NCBI GenBank assembly: GCA_028736075.1 | Contig: CP117875.1 | Coordinates: 2,108,001 to 2,172,000, forward strand | Length of the DNA: 64,000 nt | DNA from: Chryseobacterium sp. KACC 21268 | GTDB lineage: Bacteria; Bacteroidota; Bacteroidia; Flavobacteriales; Weeksellaceae | Reading direction: 5' to 3' | Part shown: in pieces, positions 1 through 9,342 of the stretch | Numbering within the stretch: position 1 is the stretch's first letter | Layout: every line of letters starts with the position of its first letter | Notes under the pieces: generated by a model | Databases searched by the model: none | The model's input: only the letters and a program-made list of their open reading frames with translations | What the model was told of the DNA's origin: nothing | Program-made: the position numbers and the translations under genes

Positions 1-815
1 AAATTACCTGCACCGACGAAAAAGGCTTGGTTTACAGAATTTCCGAGGTCCTTCTCGAAAACGGTCTCAACATCATCAAAAATGATGAATTCGTGGACAG
101 CGAAAAGTCTCTATTCTTTATGAGAACCGAAGTTGCAGGAATTGCCGATCCTAATAAAGTGATTGCCCAACTCAAGGATCAAATCGGAAATTGTGAAATA
201 GAACTGAGTAGCAACAAACCAAAAGACGTCGTGGTTTTTGTAACAAGAGAACATCATTGTTTGTCAGATTTGTTGATCAGGAATCAATTTAAAGACCTTA
301 ATTTTAATATTCTCGCAGTCATTGGGAATTATGAAAATCTACGAGAATTGACAGAGAAATTTCAGATTCCATTTCATTATATTTCGACTGAGAATATCAC
401 AAGAGACGAACACGAAAACCTGATCTAAGAAACGCTACAGAATTATAATTTTGATTATTTGGTTTTGGCAAAGTTTATGAGAATTCTGTCTTCAGATTTT
501 GTGGCGAATTTCAAAGGTAAGATCATCAATATCCACCATTCATTTTTACCGGCTTTTATTGGCGCCAATCCTTACAAACAGGCTTTTGAAAGAGGCGTGA
601 AGATCATCGGAGCTACAGCACATTTTGTGACAAACGATTTGGATGAAGGTCCAATTATTTACCAAGATATAATCAAAGTAACGCATTCCAAAACAGCAAA
701 AGATCTGGCTAAATTAGGAAGAGATGTTGAAAAGAATGTTTTGGCTAATGCTTTGAAATTGGTCTTTGAAGACAAGGTTTTTATCGATGGAAATAAGACG
801 ATTATTTTTGAGTAA
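1..815 (+). pseudogene. purU: Formyltetrahydrofolate deformylase, interrupted by an in-frame stop, 5' end outside window
   Basis: PurU hydrolyses 10-formyltetrahydrofolate to tetrahydrofolate and formate, supplying formate for purine synthesis and balancing one-carbon units. The first in-frame codon is at position 3. An N-terminal ACT-like domain is followed by the formyltransferase fold, with the conserved stretches [16 protein letters not shown] and [16 protein letters not shown], which carry the Asn/His/Asp catalytic set of this family. A TAA at 426-428 interrupts the frame. Translation on the other side continues in the same frame ([18 protein letters not shown]), so nothing but one codon is wrong. 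A single substitution from CAA, GAA or AAA would explain it. The lesion separates the ACT part from the catalytic part, so the product is probably inactive unless the stop is read through or is a sequence error. Family assignment is confident; loss of function is inferred. Confidence 0.9.
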
Positions 816-1320
816 AAATTTTTTCTCGTTTAAGTTTTAGAGTGTATTCTATAACATTTTTATATGACAACGATTGAGTTTTTTCTAGAGAAACAATTTC
901 AAATTTTTCGATTAATTTTTCTTGATTGTAAAGTTCTAAATATTCTTTTCTATTAATTTCAGTTAGTTTTAATTCAAAATAGTCTTTAATCTTAGTTACT
1001 GTATAAGTTGGTGGTTCTTTGCAATGGTCTCCATAAGTTCTGATGAATTTATTTTTTCGATAGAAAGTCCAGTTAACATCCTTACAATAATTATTTCTTT
1101 TACCGTTAGTAAAAACTATTGTATCTAATTTTGCAAAATCATCGTTGCTGTTGTCAGTTATCCAAGGATTCGAAACCGTTCTGATTGACCTTTTACTTTC
1201 CTGATTTATCGTCTTTTTGAAAACATTAAATAAATTTTTCTCTGTAATTTCAATTTTCTGCGCTGAAATAAAATTTACAATAAATGTAAGTAATATAATA
1301 ATTGTTTTTGTTGATGTCAT
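802..1320 (-). CDS. Secreted protein of unknown function
   Basis: I do not recognise the family. The ATG at 1320 begins a clear signal peptide ([20 protein letters not shown], cut before Q), so I prefer it to the TTG fifteen bases upstream. The mature part is about 150 residues, lysine-rich and beta-prone, with a [17 protein letters not shown] stretch that holds one of two cysteines. The 3' end overlaps the last 14 bases of purU on the opposite strand, so the two genes converge with no terminator between them. Downstream on the same strand there is nothing related, so context gives no functional hint. Confidence 0.7.
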   Translation of the reverse strand: MTSTKTIIILLTFIVNFISAQKIEITEKNLFNVFKKTINQESKRSIRTVSNPWITDNSNDDFAKLDTIVFTNGKRNNYCKDVNWTFYRKNKFIRTYGDHCKEPPTYTVTKIKDYFELKLTEINRKEYLELYNQEKLIEKFEIVSLEKTQSLSYKNVIEYTLKLKREKIFTQK

Positions 1321-1356
1321 TTGAAATATTTCCAATTAAGTAAACTTAAAAAAAAA

Positions 1357-2064
1357 TTACCTGATCCCCAACAACTGAAACAATTCCTCTTTCTTGTTCA
1401 GCGCAATCGAAATACTTTTTCCGTTCACAAGTTCCACCATATTTCCGTTGAGACTTCGGATGGCTTCCAGATTGATGATAAACGAACGCTGAACTCGGAA
1501 GAATTTTGGTAAAGTCAGAACTTCATCCATCGACTTCAAAGTTGCTAGAGTAGTGTATGTTTCATTTTGGATGACGATTTTCAAATAATCGCCTTGCGCT
1601 TCTACATAAAGGATTTCGTCTAAAAGAATCTTCGTGAGTTTTCCATCAGACTTAATGAAAATCCGATCAGAATTGACTTGATGAACCGTAGAGTTTTGTT
1701 TTAAACTGATATAATCTTTAGCTTTGTTCACAGCTTTCAGGAAACGGTCAAATCGAACAGGTTTTACCAAATAATCCGTCGCTCCAGTTTCAAATCCGTC
1801 CAAAGCAAAATCTCTGTGAGCCGTGACAAAGATAATAACAGGCGGATTTTCCAGACTTTTTACCAGATCCAAACCATTGATCTTCGGCATTTGAATATCA
1901 CTGAAAATTAGGTCAACATTATTATTCTCCAAAAACATCAGAGCTTTTACAGGATCTTCAAATGAATCCACAAGTTCCAGAAAATCAATTTCTTTCACGA
2001 AGTTTTCTATGATCTCTCTTCCGATTGGTTCGTCGTCCAAAACGATGCAACGTAGTTTTTCCAT
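1357..2064 (-). CDS. LytTR-family response regulator
   Basis: This is a two-component response regulator of the AlgR/LytR/LytT type. Residues 1-120 form a receiver domain with the acidic pair D10/D11, phosphoacceptor D56 (FSDIQMPKINGLDL), T81 and K101 (DYLVKP). Residues about 135-233 form a LytTR DNA-binding domain (ILYVEAQGDYLKIV, FFRVQRSFIINLEAI). The length of 235 residues is normal for the family. The start lies two bases after the stop of the histidine kinase gene, so the two are co-transcribed and form a cognate pair. The targets are unknown. In Bacteroidota such pairs regulate many envelope functions, so nothing more specific can be said. Confidence 0.93.
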   Translation of the reverse strand: MEKLRCIVLDDEPIGREIIENFVKEIDFLELVDSFEDPVKALMFLENNNVDLIFSDIQMPKINGLDLVKSLENPPVIIFVTAHRDFALDGFETGATDYLVKPVRFDRFLKAVNKAKDYISLKQNSTVHQVNSDRIFIKSDGKLTKILLDEILYVEAQGDYLKIVIQNETYTTLATLKSMDEVLTLPKFFRVQRSFIINLEAIRSLNGNMVELVNGKSISIALNKKEELFQLLGIR

Positions 2065-2066
2065 TT

Positions 2067-3251
2067 CTATAAATTGATTTTCAGTTCGACTTTAAAGCTG
2101 TTTTCAAGGGTTGTGATCTTCAGATCGTGTTGGTTTGGATATAGTAATTGAAGTCGTTTTTTGATGTTTTCCAAGCCAATTCCACCAAATTCTTTTTTGA
2201 TCTCTGTTTTGTCAAAATCATTTTCCAGAACAAAGTAAAAGGTGTCACTTTCGACTTTAATTTTCTGGTCAATAAACTGATTGGCAGAATTCTTCAATCC
2301 ATATTTGAAAGCATTTTCGATGAATGTAAAAGTCAAAAGTGGAGCGATGTAAAGCCCAGCGATCTGATCATCTCCCAAAATTTCCAAGTGGATATTTTTG
2401 TCTCTCGGATAACGCATTTTTTCAAGCTCAAAGTAGTTTCTGATGAAGTCCAATTCCTTTTCCAGGGACACTTTTTCAGAATTGGATTCGTAAAGCGTGT
2501 AACTCATAATGTCAGAAAGATTCAAAACAACTTCCGGTGCGGAATCGTCTTTTCTCACAATCAAACCGTACAGATTATTCAAGGTATTGAAGAGGAAATG
2601 CGGATTGAGTTGCGATTTCAAAAAGTCTTTTTCAATATTGACATTCTGGATCTCGACCTGTAGTTTTTGTTGCTGAAGATGCGTCGTTTTGTTATAAATT
2701 CTCACAATCTCAAACAAGATCTTCACAAAGAAAAAAGGTGACAAAATATAGATCACAAGCATAATGTTGGACAGTACAACCTCAAGTCCGATGACTTCTT
2801 TAATGCTTTGATTCGCAAAAACCTTGATCATTCCGGAGAATCTTCCGGTTTTTATTTCCCAACCAAAATAATGGTAGAGGCGAAACATAGAATTGTTGAC
2901 AATTAACCAAATATAAATGCTGACAGGAATTAATATTGATGTGATGATCAGGAAATTATTGATTCTGAATTTCTTAATTTTTGGAAATATCAAATAAAAA
3001 AATCCATAAAAGATAACTGCATTGCTTACAAACGTCCTGAAAGTCATAAGGAAACATTCAAAATAAGTGATTTTGGAATCAAAACGATAATAGACAAAAA
3101 GTAATGCAGAAAATACAAACCACATCAAACAATGGAAAATAATCTTCGGACTTTTGTTGTAGAATCGTTCAAAGTCCTGCAGGAAATTTTGATCCGACGA
3201 TTGTTCTTTTGAGAAAGGGTTTTCTTGCATTTTGCTTGTGTTAAAAGGCAT
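2067..3251 (-). CDS. Sensor histidine kinase of the LytS/YehU (His_kinase) type
   Basis: This is a membrane sensor kinase, the partner of the LytTR regulator directly downstream. Four hydrophobic segments lie at roughly residues 38-58, 65-90, 98-120 and 158-186. They are followed by a coiled region and the phosphoacceptor motif FLKSQLNPHFLFNTLNNL, with the histidine at about 218. An HATPase domain follows, with ENAFKYGLKNS and GGIGLENIKKRL. No extracytoplasmic sensor domain is visible, so the signal is probably sensed in the membrane. I chose the ATG at 3251; another ATG at 3230 is possible. A promoter-like TATTTTTG on the minus strand (3255-3262) ends so close to 3251 that the 3230 start, with a short leader, is a real alternative. 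Confidence 0.92.
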   Translation of the reverse strand: MPFNTSKMQENPFSKEQSSDQNFLQDFERFYNKSPKIIFHCLMWFVFSALLFVYYRFDSKITYFECFLMTFRTFVSNAVIFYGFFYLIFPKIKKFRINNFLIITSILIPVSIYIWLIVNNSMFRLYHYFGWEIKTGRFSGMIKVFANQSIKEVIGLEVVLSNIMLVIYILSPFFFVKILFEIVRIYNKTTHLQQQKLQVEIQNVNIEKDFLKSQLNPHFLFNTLNNLYGLIVRKDDSAPEVVLNLSDIMSYTLYESNSEKVSLEKELDFIRNYFELEKMRYPRDKNIHLEILGDDQIAGLYIAPLLTFTFIENAFKYGLKNSANQFIDQKIKVESDTFYFVLENDFDKTEIKKEFGGIGLENIKKRLQLLYPNQHDLKITTLENSFKVELKINL

Positions 3252-3300
3252 TTTCAAAAATAGGCTTTTGATATTTTAATTTGAAATAAATCCAGAATTT

Positions 3301-4140
3301 TTATAAGATCTCATCCACTTCTATTAGATTGAAATTCCTATCATTTTTGATGAAATCATAGATCATCGCAGAATGTCCGGCACCGACTAGGATCAAAACA
3401 TTCTTGCTTCCTTTCTTGATCTGATCCTGAAAATTAGCATAGATCAAAAGATTTCGTCTGTACCAATCCGCAACCAAATTGGCTCCGAAATAATTGTCAG
3501 CAACACCAATTTTATTTGCTAATGAAATGTAAAAACCTTTGTTGGATAATCTGTTTTCAGCGGTATTTAGACATTTTAAAGTTTTTATCAATTCGATTTC
3601 GTTGATGCAGATCTTGTAGTCAATTGAGAAACTTTTCAGACTTTCAGAGAATTCATTTTTAAGTTCTTCATTCTCGCCAGCTTTCTTTTGGAGCAGGTCA
3701 AAACGCATCTCTGAGAAATGATCGATTGGATAGATGGAATCATTTTTCGCCTTCTTTCCCAATCTGAAAGCCAGTTGATAGATCTCATTTTCCTTGTGCT
3801 TTTTCTTGGATCTCGCATTGGAAATCGTGTCTGTGATCTTATCAAAAGAATTATTGAGATAAGCTTGGTAAAGTTGATTCAGTTTCGCTTTATTCGAAAA
3901 TTCTTCCTCAACAAATATTTGCTCGGGTTTCAGTTTTTTATAAATCAAGTCTGTGATATGCTCCAGTTCAGCTTGGTTTTTTGGTTCGAGGATGTTACGG
4001 ACCTCAGATTTTATCGCATCATTTCCCGGATTGTTGAAGTGGTAGGTGCCAAGAAGTACAACATTGATCTTGTCCTGAGAATAGATCAAGGAATTGAAAA
4101 ATATCAGAGAAAGAACAAAAAATATTTTAGCAGTTTTCAT
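3301..4140 (-). CDS. DUF5694-like secreted protein (TraB/GumN-like fold suspected)
   Basis: The protein has 279 residues with a signal peptide of about 21 residues (ends LIYSQ), so it is exported. The mature part begins INVVLLGTYHFNNPG, followed by EQIFVEEEF, which I associate with the DUF5694 family. The later NVLILVGAGHSAMIYDFI resembles the GHSA-type motif of the TraB/GumN/erythromycin-esterase-like superfamily. No activity is established for DUF5694. The gene stands alone, divergent from the aminotransferase at 4288. The family name is recalled from motif shape and is less certain than the reading frame. Confidence 0.75.
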   Translation of the reverse strand: MKTAKIFFVLSLIFFNSLIYSQDKINVVLLGTYHFNNPGNDAIKSEVRNILEPKNQAELEHITDLIYKKLKPEQIFVEEEFSNKAKLNQLYQAYLNNSFDKITDTISNARSKKKHKENEIYQLAFRLGKKAKNDSIYPIDHFSEMRFDLLQKKAGENEELKNEFSESLKSFSIDYKICINEIELIKTLKCLNTAENRLSNKGFYISLANKIGVADNYFGANLVADWYRRNLLIYANFQDQIKKGSKNVLILVGAGHSAMIYDFIKNDRNFNLIEVDEIL

Positions 4141-4287
4141 AGCATTGAATTATTAACGGACCAAAAGTAAAATCGAAAAGGTTTTAAATCAATTATAATC
4201 GGTGAGAGTGCATCTTTGTCCGTCAGAATTTAATTTTTAATCGATGAAGAAAAATCATTATTTTTATCGGGAAATAAATCAAAAACT

Positions 4288-5391
4288 ATGTCGATCAACA
4301 GACGAGACTGGCTTAAAACAGCTTTGCTGGGAAGTGCAGCACTCACACTTTCCCCACTTGAATTCCTTGCGAAAAATACCCCAAATTTTCACGAATTGAA
4401 GAACGATGACAAAACAATCCGCCTTTGTTTCAACGAGAATCCGTTTGGCATTTCCCCGAAAGCTTTGGAAGCCATGCAAAAAAGCCTGAGTCTTTCTTCG
4501 ATGTACGATTTCAAATTTGCGGATACTTTGAGTGCGAAACTGGCGGAGAAAAACCAGTTGAAGCAAGAAAATATTCTAGTGGCTGCAGGTTCATCTTTTT
4601 TGTTGGAATTGATCATCAAATATGTTTCGTTGGACAAAGGTCATTTCATCATTCCGGATCCGTCGTTTACAATCTTTGAACCAATCGGCGAATTTTTGGG
4701 AATGTCAAAAACCGTAGTTCCTTTGAATGAACAAAAGCGAATCGACCTTAACCAAATGAAAAGTGCGATACGGAAAGACACAAAACTCATCTACATCTGC
4801 AATCCGAACAATCCAACTGGAGATTTGCTTTCAAGAACGGAAATTGAAAGTTTTATCAAATCTATTCCAGACAATATCACAATCTTGGTTGATGAAGCTT
4901 ACATCGAATTTACCAATCAGAGATCCTTGAGCGATCTGGTCAATACTTATAAAAATCTGGTCGTGACGAGAACGTTCTCCAAGCTTTATGGATTTGCTGG
5001 CGCAAGATTGGGATACGCCATTGGAAATCCGACATTGATCAAAGAACTTAAGAAACTTCAAAGTTGGAGTGGTGCAGAAATCAGCGTGACGACGATGGCT
5101 GGTGCAATTGCAGCGATGGAAGATCAGGAATTCATTTCCAAAGTTTTGGACAACAATCAAAAAGTGAAAGATTTTACAATGTCTGAATTCCAAAAAAATG
5201 ACATCAAAACCATTTCGTCTGCTGCCAATTTCGTTTATTTTTCTTTGGATAATTATAAGGACAATTATTTTAAAAAGTTGAAAGATGCAAAGATTTTAGG
5301 AGGGAAGACCTATGAACAAAGCGGAAAGTGGACTAGAATAAGTTTGGGAACGATGGAGGAAATGAAGGTGTATTTTGGGGCGATTACTTGA
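4288..5391 (+). CDS. Tat-exported PLP aminotransferase, histidinol-phosphate aminotransferase-like
   Basis: This is a class I/II fold-type I aminotransferase. The catalytic set is visible: NPNNPTG at 172-178, D202 in VDEAY, the Schiff-base lysine K232 in TRTFSKLYGFAGARLGY, and R240. Overall layout and length (367) match HisC-type enzymes. The N-terminus is unusual for HisC. It reads NRRDWLKTALLGSAALTLSP, a twin-arginine signal, so the enzyme is probably folded with its PLP and then exported to the periplasm. There are no other his genes nearby, so a role in histidine synthesis is doubtful and the substrate is unknown. Confidence 0.85.
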   Translation: MSINRRDWLKTALLGSAALTLSPLEFLAKNTPNFHELKNDDKTIRLCFNENPFGISPKALEAMQKSLSLSSMYDFKFADTLSAKLAEKNQLKQENILVAAGSSFLLELIIKYVSLDKGHFIIPDPSFTIFEPIGEFLGMSKTVVPLNEQKRIDLNQMKSAIRKDTKLIYICNPNNPTGDLLSRTEIESFIKSIPDNITILVDEAYIEFTNQRSLSDLVNTYKNLVVTRTFSKLYGFAGARLGYAIGNPTLIKELKKLQSWSGAEISVTTMAGAIAAMEDQEFISKVLDNNQKVKDFTMSEFQKNDIKTISSAANFVYFSLDNYKDNYFKKLKDAKILGGKTYEQSGKWTRISLGTMEEMKVYFGAIT

Positions 5392-5401
5392 AAATAAGAT
5401 T

Positions 5402-5740
5402 ATGATTTTTAACGAAATTTCTTTTCACGATTCTCATATAATGCAAGTCAAAGAAAATCCAGCTAAACAAACACTAGATTTTTTTATAGATTTTCCAACC
5501 GATTGGGAAAATAATATTTTTGAGCATAAAATCTTAAGGTTTGAAAACGTCACTTTTTATAGTTTGGAAGAAATTCCATTTGATGGTTTACCAACCATTT
5601 TGAATATTAATGATTTAGGGGAAATAACTAAAGATTTTTCAACTTCAAATTACGAATGGATAATAGTTCGAAATAAAATAGAAATACAAACAAATGCAGG
5701 AAATAGGATTATAGAATTTTCTAATTGTACATTTATTTAA
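5402..5740 (+). CDS. Small protein of unknown function
   Basis: The product has about 112 residues. The ATG at 5402 is preferred over in-frame upstream codons that overlap the aminotransferase end, because the conserved-looking sequence begins there (MIFNEISFHDSHIM). It is rich in aromatic and acidic residues and looks like a small beta-sandwich. FHDS-type openings of this kind occur in several small orphan and immunity-like families, but I cannot assign one. There is no signal peptide. It starts ten bases after the preceding stop, so it may be read through from that gene. Base composition is more AT-rich than in its neighbours. Confidence 0.6.
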   Translation: MIFNEISFHDSHIMQVKENPAKQTLDFFIDFPTDWENNIFEHKILRFENVTFYSLEEIPFDGLPTILNINDLGEITKDFSTSNYEWIIVRNKIEIQTNAGNRIIEFSNCTFI

Positions 5741-5774
5741 AGTAATTTTTTTTTAATCTCAATAATAAAAGATA

Positions 5775-6647
5775 TCAAGCCATAATGTTACTAAACTCCT
5801 TCCGATACTGCGACGGACTTTGCTTTGTATGTTCTTTAAAGGTCTTATTAAAATAACTGAAATTGTTGAAGCCACTTTCAAAACAGATCTCGGTAATGCT
5901 CATCGGCTGTTCGGCCAAAAGTTTCAGGGAATGTGTGATTCTGTATTCATTCACAAATTGAGTAAATGTTTTATTCGTAATTTTTTTGAAATATCTGCAG
6001 AACGAAGGAACAGTCATCGTTGCCAATCCTGCGACCTCTTCCAAACTGATTTGGTTTTTAAAATTATCTTTCACGTGATTGAAGATGAGATTGATCCTAT
6101 CATTATCCTCTTTTTGCGTTTGCAGATAATATTTTGCAGCGTTGAGAATTTTAAAATCTGAGGTGTGAGCGAGTTCATCCAGAATCTCTATCAGCTTCAG
6201 AAGTTTGTCCAGATAAGATGATTCTGACAAAGCTTTGATCTTTGGCTCCAGCGCTTTCTTTACTTTTTCTCCAAAGACGATTCCACTTTTTGCCGCTTCC
6301 AGCATTTGGAAGATTCTGTTCATTTCTGGTGCATTCCAAAGTTCAGTTCCAAGGAAATCTTTGGAAAATTGGATCACGACTTCGTAATCGTTATTTGTAT
6401 TTTCATTCGTCATTCCGCAATGTGGCAGGTTGCTGCCAATCAATATCAAATCACCATCTGAGAAGTAAGAAATATTACTTCCAATTTGTCTTTTTCCGGA
6501 ACCACCGCAAACAAAAATCAGTTCAATCTCCGGATGATAATGCCATACGTGCGATTTGATGTTTTCATTTTTGGTAAAATGAAGACACGTGAAACTGCTT
6601 CCAATATTAGGTTTTATCGATTCAAATGACGGATTGTGATGTTTCAT
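5775..6647 (-). CDS. AraC-family transcriptional regulator with cupin sensor domain
   Basis: The protein has 290 residues. The N-terminal part (about 1-150) is a cupin-like ligand domain (VWHYHPEIELIFVCGGSG, GDLILIGSNLPHCG). The C-terminal part (about 185-286) holds two helix-turn-helix motifs of the AraC/XylS type, with MTVPSFCRYFKKITNKTF and the signature ITEICFESGFNNFSYFNK ending FKEHTKQSPSQYRKEF. AraC proteins with this sensor often respond to sugars or small metabolites. The gene diverges from the secreted protein at 6811, which is a candidate target only by position. Confidence 0.93.
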   Translation of the reverse strand: MKHHNPSFESIKPNIGSSFTCLHFTKNENIKSHVWHYHPEIELIFVCGGSGKRQIGSNISYFSDGDLILIGSNLPHCGMTNENTNNDYEVVIQFSKDFLGTELWNAPEMNRIFQMLEAAKSGIVFGEKVKKALEPKIKALSESSYLDKLLKLIEILDELAHTSDFKILNAAKYYLQTQKEDNDRINLIFNHVKDNFKNQISLEEVAGLATMTVPSFCRYFKKITNKTFTQFVNEYRITHSLKLLAEQPMSITEICFESGFNNFSYFNKTFKEHTKQSPSQYRKEFSNIMA

Positions 6648-6810
6648 AGAACAAATTTACGAAATCTAAATTATATATTCAATATTGTCTTTAATATATA
6701 GTTAATATTTGATTAATGTTAATATAGAACATATTTTTGAAAATCAGAATGTATTATTTCTGCGGACACAGATCTACATTTGCATAGTAAAACAATCAAA
6801 AAAGAATATT

Positions 6811-7404
6811 ATGAAAAATTTTATAAAATTAAGTTTCCTTGTAGCAGTAACATTGATCTCTGCAAATGTTTTTGGAAAGGACAAAGGTTTTTCACTTTCT
6901 ATCGGAGAGGTAAAAGAACAGACTGTACACTTTGAAGTTGCTAATGCAAAAAATGTTTCATTATATGTTTATAACAGCGACAAAGGTGAAGTTTATTCTG
7001 AGAAGATCATTAATAGTGACAGCGTAGAGAAGTCTTACAATATGAGCAGTATGGCTTCAGGGACTTACTATCTGGTTGCTGAGTCAGATTCTAAAATTGA
7101 AAAATATAAGATCACAGTAAATGATAAAAAAGTAACTGTTGATAATTCTCCTATTTCTGCAATCACTAAGCCAGAATTTACCATCAATAAAAATATGGTT
7201 AAGTTACAAATGACAAACGTTATAGGAGATGTGAGAGTTTCTATCTACGATACAGCAAACAACACGTACTATAGTAAAAATAACGTTTCTAAGGACGGAT
7301 TGATTGATCTTACTTTCGATCTTAATCCTCAAAATCCAGAAACTTACATCATCAGTGTTGAGAAAGACGGCGACAGCTTTAGCAGAATGATTTCTTTGAA
7401 ATAG
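6811..7404 (+). CDS. Secreted protein of unknown function (beta-sandwich-like)
   Basis: The product has about 197 residues with a signal peptide (MKNFIKLSFLVAVTLISANVFG). The ATG at 6811 is chosen because the signal peptide starts there; the open frame upstream encodes no plausible leader. The mature protein shows two similar halves: FEVANAKNVSLYVYNSDKGEVY...SGTYYLVAESDSKIEKYKITV, then VKLQMTNVIGDVRVSIYD...PETYIISVEKDGDSFSRMISL. It therefore probably folds as two Ig-like or T9SS-tail-like beta domains. A -7-like TACATTTG lies at 6775-6782 without a clear -33 partner. A strong terminator follows. Confidence 0.75.
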   Translation: MKNFIKLSFLVAVTLISANVFGKDKGFSLSIGEVKEQTVHFEVANAKNVSLYVYNSDKGEVYSEKIINSDSVEKSYNMSSMASGTYYLVAESDSKIEKYKITVNDKKVTVDNSPISAITKPEFTINKNMVKLQMTNVIGDVRVSIYDTANNTYYSKNNVSKDGLIDLTFDLNPQNPETYIISVEKDGDSFSRMISLK

Positions 7405-7439
7405 TTTTTTAAACTAAGGTTATATATATATTATTTTCT

Positions 7440-7470
7440 AAAAGCTTCACATCGTGTGAAGCTTTTTTTT
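7440..7470 (+). terminator. Rho-independent terminator
   Basis: Arms 7441-7451 and 7455-7465 are fully complementary (11 bp) around a three-base loop and are followed by a run of eight T. It ends the secreted-protein gene. Confidence 0.88.
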
Positions 7471-7486
7471 GGTTTAAGATTGAAAT

Positions 7487-7512
7487 AAAAAAGCCCAATT
7501 GGATTGGGCTTT
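7487..7512 (-). terminator. Rho-independent terminator of poxB
   Basis: Arms 7490-7499 and 7503-7512 pair over 10 bp with a three-base loop. On the minus strand they are followed by six T, so this hairpin serves poxB. Confidence 0.85.
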
Positions 7513-7521
7513 TCATTTATG

Positions 7522-9258
7522 TTAAAGGACTTCTTTAATGTGTCTGTAATTGCTGGAAATCGTATCTGCGACTTCTTTGAAATTTCCATCCAGCATCATC
7601 TTCGTCATCGCGATTCCCATTCCTTTCATCTGATCCCAGCCAACTTTCGGTGGCATTGCCAGTGCATTTGGATCTGTAAAAACATTGACCAAAACTGGGC
7701 CTTTTGTTTGTAAAGCATCATCAATCGCTTCTTCCACTTTTTCCGGATTGGTAACATTGATTCCTTTGATTCCAAAAGCCTGAGCCAACAATCCGAAATC
7801 TGGATTGATCATATCGGTTTCGTTATCCGGAATGCCGTTCACTTCCATTTCCAGTTTTACCATTCCCAAAGATCTGTTGTTGAAAACGATGATTTTGATT
7901 GGAAGATTGTATTGTTTAATAGTTGCGATATCGCCCAACAACATAGAAAGTCCACCATCACCGCAAAGTGCGATCACTTGTTTGCCTGGATTGGATAATT
8001 GTGCTCCTATGGCCATTGGCATCGCGTTCGCCATGGTTCCGTGATTGAAAGATCCCAGTAGTTTTCTCTCGCCAGTTGCATTGATGTATCTTGCACCCCA
8101 AACACAACACATTCCTGTATCGACCGTGAATATGGTGTCTTGATTAGCTTTAATATTTAATGTTTCTGCAACAAATTCCGGAGAGATGTGATTTTCTTTT
8201 CCTTTGTCTTCGACGTAAGACTGTAAATTATTTTTGACTTTTTCATAAAATTCTAATTGTTTCTCTAGAAATTCTCTGTCGTCATTAATTTTTATTAATG
8301 GTAAAAGACTTACTAATGAATCTTTGATTTTTCCTGCAAATCCTCTCGTCAATTGCGCACGTCTTCCCAAACGTTCCGGCTTGTCATCAATCTGAATGAT
8401 GACTTTATCAACTGGCATAAATTTCACATAAGGAAAATCCGTCCCGAGTAATAAAATCACATCAGCCTCGTGCATCGCTTTGAAAGCGGAAGGCAAACCC
8501 AGAAGTCCGGTCATTCCCACTTCGTAAGGATTATCATACTGGATTCCCATTTTTCCACGGAACGAATATCCAATTGGCGCCTTCAGTTTTTCTGCCAACG
8601 CAATTACTTCTGTATGAGCATCTGAAGCACCAATTCCACAATAGATTGCTACTTTTTTCCCCGAATTAAGATGGTCAGCAATCCAATTGGTTTCTTCTTC
8701 TGAAGGAATCATTCTAGGATTTGTTTTAAAGATTGAATCTGAGCTGATGTTTTTCACAGAATCGGCTTCAAAAAGATCGCCGGGCATTCCTAAGACTGCC
8801 ACGCCTTTTTGCGAAATCGCGTGTTGCAACGCAGCTTGTAACATTCTTGGAGCCTGTTCGGGCGTTGTTGCAATCTGATTGTAAACCGAACAGTCATCAA
8901 ACAATTTAATCGTATTCGTTTCCTGAAAATAAGAAGTCCCGAACTCTGAACTTTCACAAGTTGACGCAATCGCTAAAACAGGAACATTTGCACGATTAGC
9001 TTCGTAAAGCCCGTTGATCAGATGAACGTGACCTGGACCAGAACTTCCTGCACAAACCGCAAGACCTTCCAATTCAGCTTCGGCAGCAGCAGCAAAGGCT
9101 CCAACTTCCTCGTGTCTTACGTGGATCCATTTGATGGAACCTTCACGTTTTATGGCGTCATTTAAAAAATTAAGGCTGTCACCAGTGACAGCATATAAGC
9201 GTTTAACTCCCGTTTTAACTAGGATTTCGACGAATTGATCAGCGATATTTTTAGACAT
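7522..9258 (-). CDS. poxB: Pyruvate dehydrogenase (quinone) / pyruvate oxidase
   Basis: This is a thiamine-diphosphate enzyme that oxidatively decarboxylates pyruvate to acetate and passes electrons through FAD to the quinone pool, presumably menaquinone here. Its 578 residues match E. coli PoxB (572) from end to end. The PYR domain has VTGDSLNFLNDA and the catalytic glutamate near E50 (RHEEVGAFAAAAEAE). The central FAD domain spans about 190-340. The PP domain has the metal/ThDP motif CGDGGLSMLLGDI followed by IIVFNNRSLG. The C-terminal tail (GNFKEVADTISSNYRHIKEVL) corresponds to the membrane-binding region but is divergent. The gene is monocistronic. Acetolactate synthase and other ThDP enzymes are less likely because the first 130 residues follow PoxB closely. 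Confidence 0.93.
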   Translation of the reverse strand: MSKNIADQFVEILVKTGVKRLYAVTGDSLNFLNDAIKREGSIKWIHVRHEEVGAFAAAAEAELEGLAVCAGSSGPGHVHLINGLYEANRANVPVLAIASTCESSEFGTSYFQETNTIKLFDDCSVYNQIATTPEQAPRMLQAALQHAISQKGVAVLGMPGDLFEADSVKNISSDSIFKTNPRMIPSEEETNWIADHLNSGKKVAIYCGIGASDAHTEVIALAEKLKAPIGYSFRGKMGIQYDNPYEVGMTGLLGLPSAFKAMHEADVILLLGTDFPYVKFMPVDKVIIQIDDKPERLGRRAQLTRGFAGKIKDSLVSLLPLIKINDDREFLEKQLEFYEKVKNNLQSYVEDKGKENHISPEFVAETLNIKANQDTIFTVDTGMCCVWGARYINATGERKLLGSFNHGTMANAMPMAIGAQLSNPGKQVIALCGDGGLSMLLGDIATIKQYNLPIKIIVFNNRSLGMVKLEMEVNGIPDNETDMINPDFGLLAQAFGIKGINVTNPEKVEEAIDDALQTKGPVLVNVFTDPNALAMPPKVGWDQMKGMGIAMTKMMLDGNFKEVADTISSNYRHIKEVL

Positions 9259-9342
9259 AGTTTTATGAATTTAATTAATAATTAAAATTCACAAAAGATG
9301 TTCCAATCAACGATATCTACTTATAATTAAATGTTAATTAAA

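Noticed and set aside
3718-4170. 150-codon plus-strand frame opposite the DUF5694 gene
   Set aside because: Antisense shadow without start signals. The minus-strand product has a signal peptide and family motifs.
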